A DNA stretch of 16,671 bases from Acidimicrobiales bacterium (lineage in GTDB: Bacteria > Actinomycetota > Acidimicrobiia > Acidimicrobiales > SHLQ01): positions 1 through 16,671 of the forward strand of contig JABDJW010000065.1 of NCBI GenBank assembly GCA_013002375.1. Reading direction: 5' to 3'. The notes under the pieces were generated by a model. That model searched no databases and was not told the DNA's origin. It saw only the letters and a list, made by a program, of their open reading frames with translations. Within the stretch, counting starts at the first letter, position 1. Each line of letters starts with the position of its first letter. Of the stretch, positions 13,563-16,671 are shown in pieces. The position numbers were made by a program, and so were the translations under genes.

Positions 13563-15272
13563 CTACCGAGAACCCTCGACCGAGTCGATGATCAGCGCGG
13601 CGGCGTCGGCGATGGCGACGTCTTGTTTGTCGCCGGTGGTGCGGGTGACGAATTCGAGTTGGCCGCTCTCGAGGCCCTTGGGGCCAATGGTGAGGCGGAA
13701 CGGAATGCCGCAGAGCTCGGCGTCGGTGAACTTCACGCCGGCGCGGGCGTCGCGGTCGTCGAGGACGACATCGATACCGGCCGCCTGCAGTTCGGCGTAC
13801 AGCTGCTCGGCCAGTTGCATCGACGGTTCGTCCTTGACCTTCACCACCGTGATGACCGCCTCGAACGGCGCAATCACGGTGGGCCAGACGATGCCGTTGT
13901 CGTCATGGTGCACCTCGACCACCGCGGCCATGGCCCGACCCACGCCGATGCCGTAGCTGCCCATGATCGGCACCACCGCCTTGCCGTTCTGATCGAGCAC
14001 CGTGATGCCGAAGCCCTCGGTGTACTTTCGGCCGAGCTTGAAGATGTGGCCGACCTCGATGGCCCGCACCAGCTCGAGCGGCTGGCCGCAATTCGGGCAC
14101 CCCTCCCCCGCCTCGACGCCGCGCACGTCGACCCACTCGTCGACCGCGATGTCGCGATCGACATCGACCCCGGACAGGTGCCAATCGTCCTCGTTGGCGC
14201 CGGTGGTCATGTTGACCCGGCCCTGCAACGCGGGATCGGCGATGATCCGCAGCCCGCTGACCCCGACGGCGCCGAGCGAACCCGGTGATGCACCCAAGGC
14301 GGCCCGAATCGCATCAGCCTCAGCCGGTTCGGCCACAACCGCACCGGTGTGATCGATCAGCTTCTGTTCGACCAGATTGTGATCGCCCCGGACCAGCACC
14401 AGGGTGAGCTCGCCATCGAGGTTCATCACCAGCGTCTTGATCTGACGATCGGCCGGTGCTCCCCCGTCGACCTCCTCCAGTGCAGCGATGGTACGTACGC
14501 CCGGTGTCGGGAACCGGGTGGTCTCGGCTGCGCCGGCGCCATCGTCGACCGCTGCGATCTGGCTGGTCGCCCGCTCGATGTTGGCCGCGTAGTCACACGA
14601 TCGGCAGATGGCAATGTCATCCTCGCCGGCCACCGCGGGCACGACGAACTCGATCGAGTCGGAGCCACCCATCGACCCCGACGATGCCTGCACCGGCAAC
14701 GCATCGAGCCCCAGCCGCGAGAAAATGGTGCTGTAGGCCTGATGATGGGCCTGGAACTGCACGTCGAGGCCGGTTTCGTCGACGTCGAAGCTGTAGCTGT
14801 CCTTCATCACGAACTCGCGCACCCGCAAGAGCCCGGCCTTGGGGCGCAGCTCGTCGCGCAGCTTGGTCTTGAAGTGGTACCAAATCATCGGAAGCTGCTT
14901 GTACGAACTCACCTCGGCGAACACCGATGTGAACGCTTCCTCGTGGGTCATGGCCAGCGCTTGGTCGGCGCCTTTGCGGTCGGTCAGCCGAAAGAGCTCG
15001 TCGCCGACGCTGTCCCACCGACCCGACGCCTGCCACAACGAAGCCGGGTGCATGATCGGCAGCGACATCTCCTGACCGCCGATGGCGTTGATTTCGTCGC
15101 GGATGACCTGGGTGACCTTTTCGTGCACCCGGAACCCCAACGGCAACATCGAGTAGTGCCCGGACTGGAGCTGGCGGATGAAGCCACCCCGCACCAGAAG
15201 CTTGTGGCTGGCGAATTCGGCATCGCCCGGGGCATCTCGGAGGGTGGGTACAAACAGTCGCGACCAACGCAT
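13563..15272 (-). CDS. proS: Prolyl-tRNA synthetase, bacterial type with editing insertion
   Basis: At 569 residues this is the normal size of the E. coli-type enzyme, which charges tRNA-Pro in the cytoplasm. Class II motif 1 is around GFRVHEKVTQVIRDEINAIGG at 46-66, motif 2 is FKTKLRDELRPKAGLLRVREF at 134-154 with MKDSYSFD following, and motif 3 is GSYGIGVGR at 438-446. The YbaK-like editing insertion between motifs 2 and 3 spans about 225-405. Two cysteine pairs flank it, CRSC at 223-226 and CPNC at 392-395. A C-terminal anticodon-binding domain follows. The open frame extends far upstream, but ATG 15272 is correct: similarity begins at MRWSRLFVPTLRDAPGDAE. It lies 7 bases after a TAGCTT hexamer, so the mRNA is probably leaderless. 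Zero bases separate its stop from that of the convergent methyltransferase gene. Confidence 0.95.
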   Translation of the reverse strand: MRWSRLFVPTLRDAPGDAEFASHKLLVRGGFIRQLQSGHYSMLPLGFRVHEKVTQVIRDEINAIGGQEMSLPIMHPASLWQASGRWDSVGDELFRLTDRKGADQALAMTHEEAFTSVFAEVSSYKQLPMIWYHFKTKLRDELRPKAGLLRVREFVMKDSYSFDVDETGLDVQFQAHHQAYSTIFSRLGLDALPVQASSGSMGGSDSIEFVVPAVAGEDDIAICRSCDYAANIERATSQIAAVDDGAGAAETTRFPTPGVRTIAALEEVDGGAPADRQIKTLVMNLDGELTLVLVRGDHNLVEQKLIDHTGAVVAEPAEADAIRAALGASPGSLGAVGVSGLRIIADPALQGRVNMTTGANEDDWHLSGVDVDRDIAVDEWVDVRGVEAGEGCPNCGQPLELVRAIEVGHIFKLGRKYTEGFGITVLDQNGKAVVPIMGSYGIGVGRAMAAVVEVHHDDNGIVWPTVIAPFEAVITVVKVKDEPSMQLAEQLYAELQAAGIDVVLDDRDARAGVKFTDAELCGIPFRLTIGPKGLESGQLEFVTRTTGDKQDVAIADAAALIIDSVEGSR

Positions 15273-15279
15273 TCGCACC

Positions 15280-15298
15280 AAGCTACTGGCAGTAGCGT
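15280..15298. promoter_or_regulatory. Divergent, near-symmetrical leaderless promoters with palindromic core
   Basis: The perfect palindrome GCTACTGGCAGTAGC (15282-15296; 7-base arms around one G) lies between proS and the second hydroxylase gene. Its arms contribute to TAGCGT on the plus strand (15293-15298) and TAGCTT on the minus strand (15285-15280). Each hexamer is exactly 7 bases from its start codon, ATG 15306 and ATG 15272. No good -35 is seen on either side. The design predicts two leaderless mRNAs whose polymerases would compete for overlapping DNA. Confidence 0.5.
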
Positions 15299-15305
15299 GG
15301 CGGCG

Positions 15306-16671
15306 ATGAGCATTCTCGGAAACGAAGTGAAGCGGGTCGAGGACCCACGGTTCCTGACCGGCGAGGCGACCTTCGTCGGCGATGTCGCCCTCCGTGGCGC
15401 TGACCCCGATCTTCCCCCGCCGGCGCATGCGGTCTTTGCGCGGTCGTCGATGGCCCACGCCCGCGTGCTCTCGATCGAAACCGGCGATGCGCAGGCCGCG
15501 CCCGGCGTGCTCGGTGTGTTCACCATGGCCGATCTCGATGTCGCTCTCGTGCCCACCTGGGGGCCGGTGCCACCCGGCACCGAACGCACGGCCATGGCCA
15601 CCGACAAGGTCCGGTTCGTCGGCGAACCGATCGCGGTCGTCGTCGCCGAGACCGCCCACCAGGCCGCGGATGCGGCCGAACTGATCTGGGCCGACTACGA
15701 CCCCCTGCCCGCGGTCACCGAACCGCTCGAAGCCGCGGAGGATGGCACGCTGCTGTTCGACGAGTTCGGCACCAACGTCGTCAGCAGCCGGGGGTACGAC
15801 AAAGCCCTCGATTTCGGCGGTTGTGATGTCGTCGTCACCGCCCCCATCGTCAACAATCGAATGTCGGCGGCCCCGATCGAGCCCCGCGTCGCACTGGCCG
15901 CATGGTCGGGCGATCAGCTCACCATGTGGTCGAGCACCCAGGGCGCGCACGCCGCCCGCGATCAGATCGCCACGGTCGCCAAGCTCGATGCCGGCAACAT
16001 TCGGGTGATCGTGCCCGACATCGGCGGCAGCTTCGGCGCCAAAGGTGGACCGGCCCCGGAGGAATGCATCCTGCCCCTGCTGGCCAAGTCGGTCGGCACG
16101 CCGGTGCAGTGGGTGGAGACCCGCACCGAGAACCTCCAGTCGATGGGCTGGAGCCGGGCCCAATGGCAGACGGTCACGATGGGCGGCACCGCCGACGGCA
16201 CGATCACGCACTACCAGCTCGAAGTGATCGCCGAGGTCGGCGCCTACGCCGAAGCCGGCGTCTTCATGCCCACCTTCACCCGGATGATGACCCAGGGCGT
16301 CTACGACATCCCCAACATCGCGTTCATGGGCAAGACCGTGCTGTGCAACACCGCGCCGTTGGTTGCGTTCCGCGGCGCGGGCCGACCCGAAGCCACCGCG
16401 GCTCTGGAGCGAGCCGTCGATCTGTTCGCCAACGAAGCCGGCCTCGATCCGGTAGAGGTCCGGACCAAGAACTTCATCCGGGCCGACGCCTTCCCCTTCA
16501 CCACCAAGGTCGGCACCGTCTATGACTGCGGCGACTACGAGGCCGCGCTGGAGCAAGCCCTGGCGGCGGCCGACTACCCCACATTGCGGGCCGAACAACG
16601 GGCCCGTCGCGAGCGCGGCGACGTCAAACAATTGTGCATCGGGCTGTCCTGCTATGTCGAGATCACTGCGC
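15306..16671 (+). CDS. Second molybdenum hydroxylase large subunit (CoxL/xanthine dehydrogenase family), 3' end outside window
   Basis: The frame is open for 455 codons to the window edge, about 60% of a normal subunit. The N-terminus NEVKRVEDPRFLTGEATFVGD is the standard opening of the family's hammerhead domain. Later come RFVGEPIAVVVAET near 104-117, IGGSFGAK at 239-246 and AFRGAGR at 354-360. The last motif differs from AYRGAGR of the copy at the left end (Phe for Tyr). It is neither form I CO dehydrogenase nor a textbook form II sequence, so the substrate is open. Overlapping regions of the two copies are clearly different proteins, so this is a paralogue, not the same gene wrapping round. 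ATG 15306 lies 7 bases after TAGCGT, with no ribosome binding site, and diverges from proS. Partner subunits probably follow downstream. Confidence 0.9.
   Translation, partial: MSILGNEVKRVEDPRFLTGEATFVGDVALRGADPDLPPPAHAVFARSSMAHARVLSIETGDAQAAPGVLGVFTMADLDVALVPTWGPVPPGTERTAMATDKVRFVGEPIAVVVAETAHQAADAAELIWADYDPLPAVTEPLEAAEDGTLLFDEFGTNVVSSRGYDKALDFGGCDVVVTAPIVNNRMSAAPIEPRVALAAWSGDQLTMWSSTQGAHAARDQIATVAKLDAGNIRVIVPDIGGSFGAKGGPAPEECILPLLAKSVGTPVQWVETRTENLQSMGWSRAQWQTVTMGGTADGTITHYQLEVIAEVGAYAEAGVFMPTFTRMMTQGVYDIPNIAFMGKTVLCNTAPLVAFRGAGRPEATAALERAVDLFANEAGLDPVEVRTKNFIRADAFPFTTKVGTVYDCGDYEAALEQALAAADYPTLRAEQRARRERGDVKQLCIGLSCYVEITA

Noticed and set aside
13563..16631. A 1022-residue minus-strand open frame covering proS and the region beyond it
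   Set aside because: Only the last 569 residues resemble a known protein (ProRS from ATG 15272). The rest lies antisense to the second hydroxylase gene and is a high-GC shadow.

Overview
The window is strongly GC-rich and gene-dense. It looks like an actinobacterial chromosome, possibly from the Acidimicrobiia; the class is an inference from overall gene content and style, and I could not test it. Supporting signs are a perfect actinobacterial-type LexA box, several genes whose start codon lies 6-8 bases after a TAnnnT -10 hexamer (leaderless style), and the gene types present.

Left end (1-2531, +): the C-terminal two thirds of a molybdenum hydroxylase large subunit (CoxL/xanthine dehydrogenase family, form II motif AYRGAGR), then its FAD-binding medium subunit. 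The large-subunit frame is cut by an in-frame TAG at 1489-1491; homologous sequence with the catalytic glutamate continues in the same frame to 1719. A membrane-anchored SGNH hydrolase follows on the minus strand (2528-3571), its stop codon interlocked with that of the medium subunit.

Middle (3720-8794, +): an RlmI-like rRNA m5C methyltransferase overlaps by ATGA with the ATPase of a ferric-iron type ABC importer. A well-formed promoter with an 18-bp palindrome then drives the lipoprotein iron-binding subunit and the fused two-domain permease. Next come a minus-strand pair (RmlC-type epimerase, then an SDR-type NAD-dependent epimerase) and a divergent MaoC-fold hydratase, separated by a short shared palindrome.

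Accessory segment (about 11100-13562): an SOS (LexA) promoter precedes a DUF222/HNH (13E12-type) endonuclease gene broken into three pieces. The breaks coincide with two inverted copies of a 51-bp element and two TTC-loop hairpins. A SAM methyltransferase with a polysaccharide-cluster-like N-terminal module follows.

Right end: prolyl-tRNA synthetase (13563-15272, -) diverges from a second, different molybdenum hydroxylase large subunit (15306 to the window end, +). They share a nearly symmetrical palindromic promoter that places both start codons 7 bases from a -10 hexamer.

The observations most worth a second look are the nonsense codon in the first hydroxylase, the SOS-controlled HNH gene interrupted by 51-bp inverted repeats, the symmetrical leaderless promoter, and the palindrome on the iron-transporter promoter. 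I did not find a clearly new multi-gene system.
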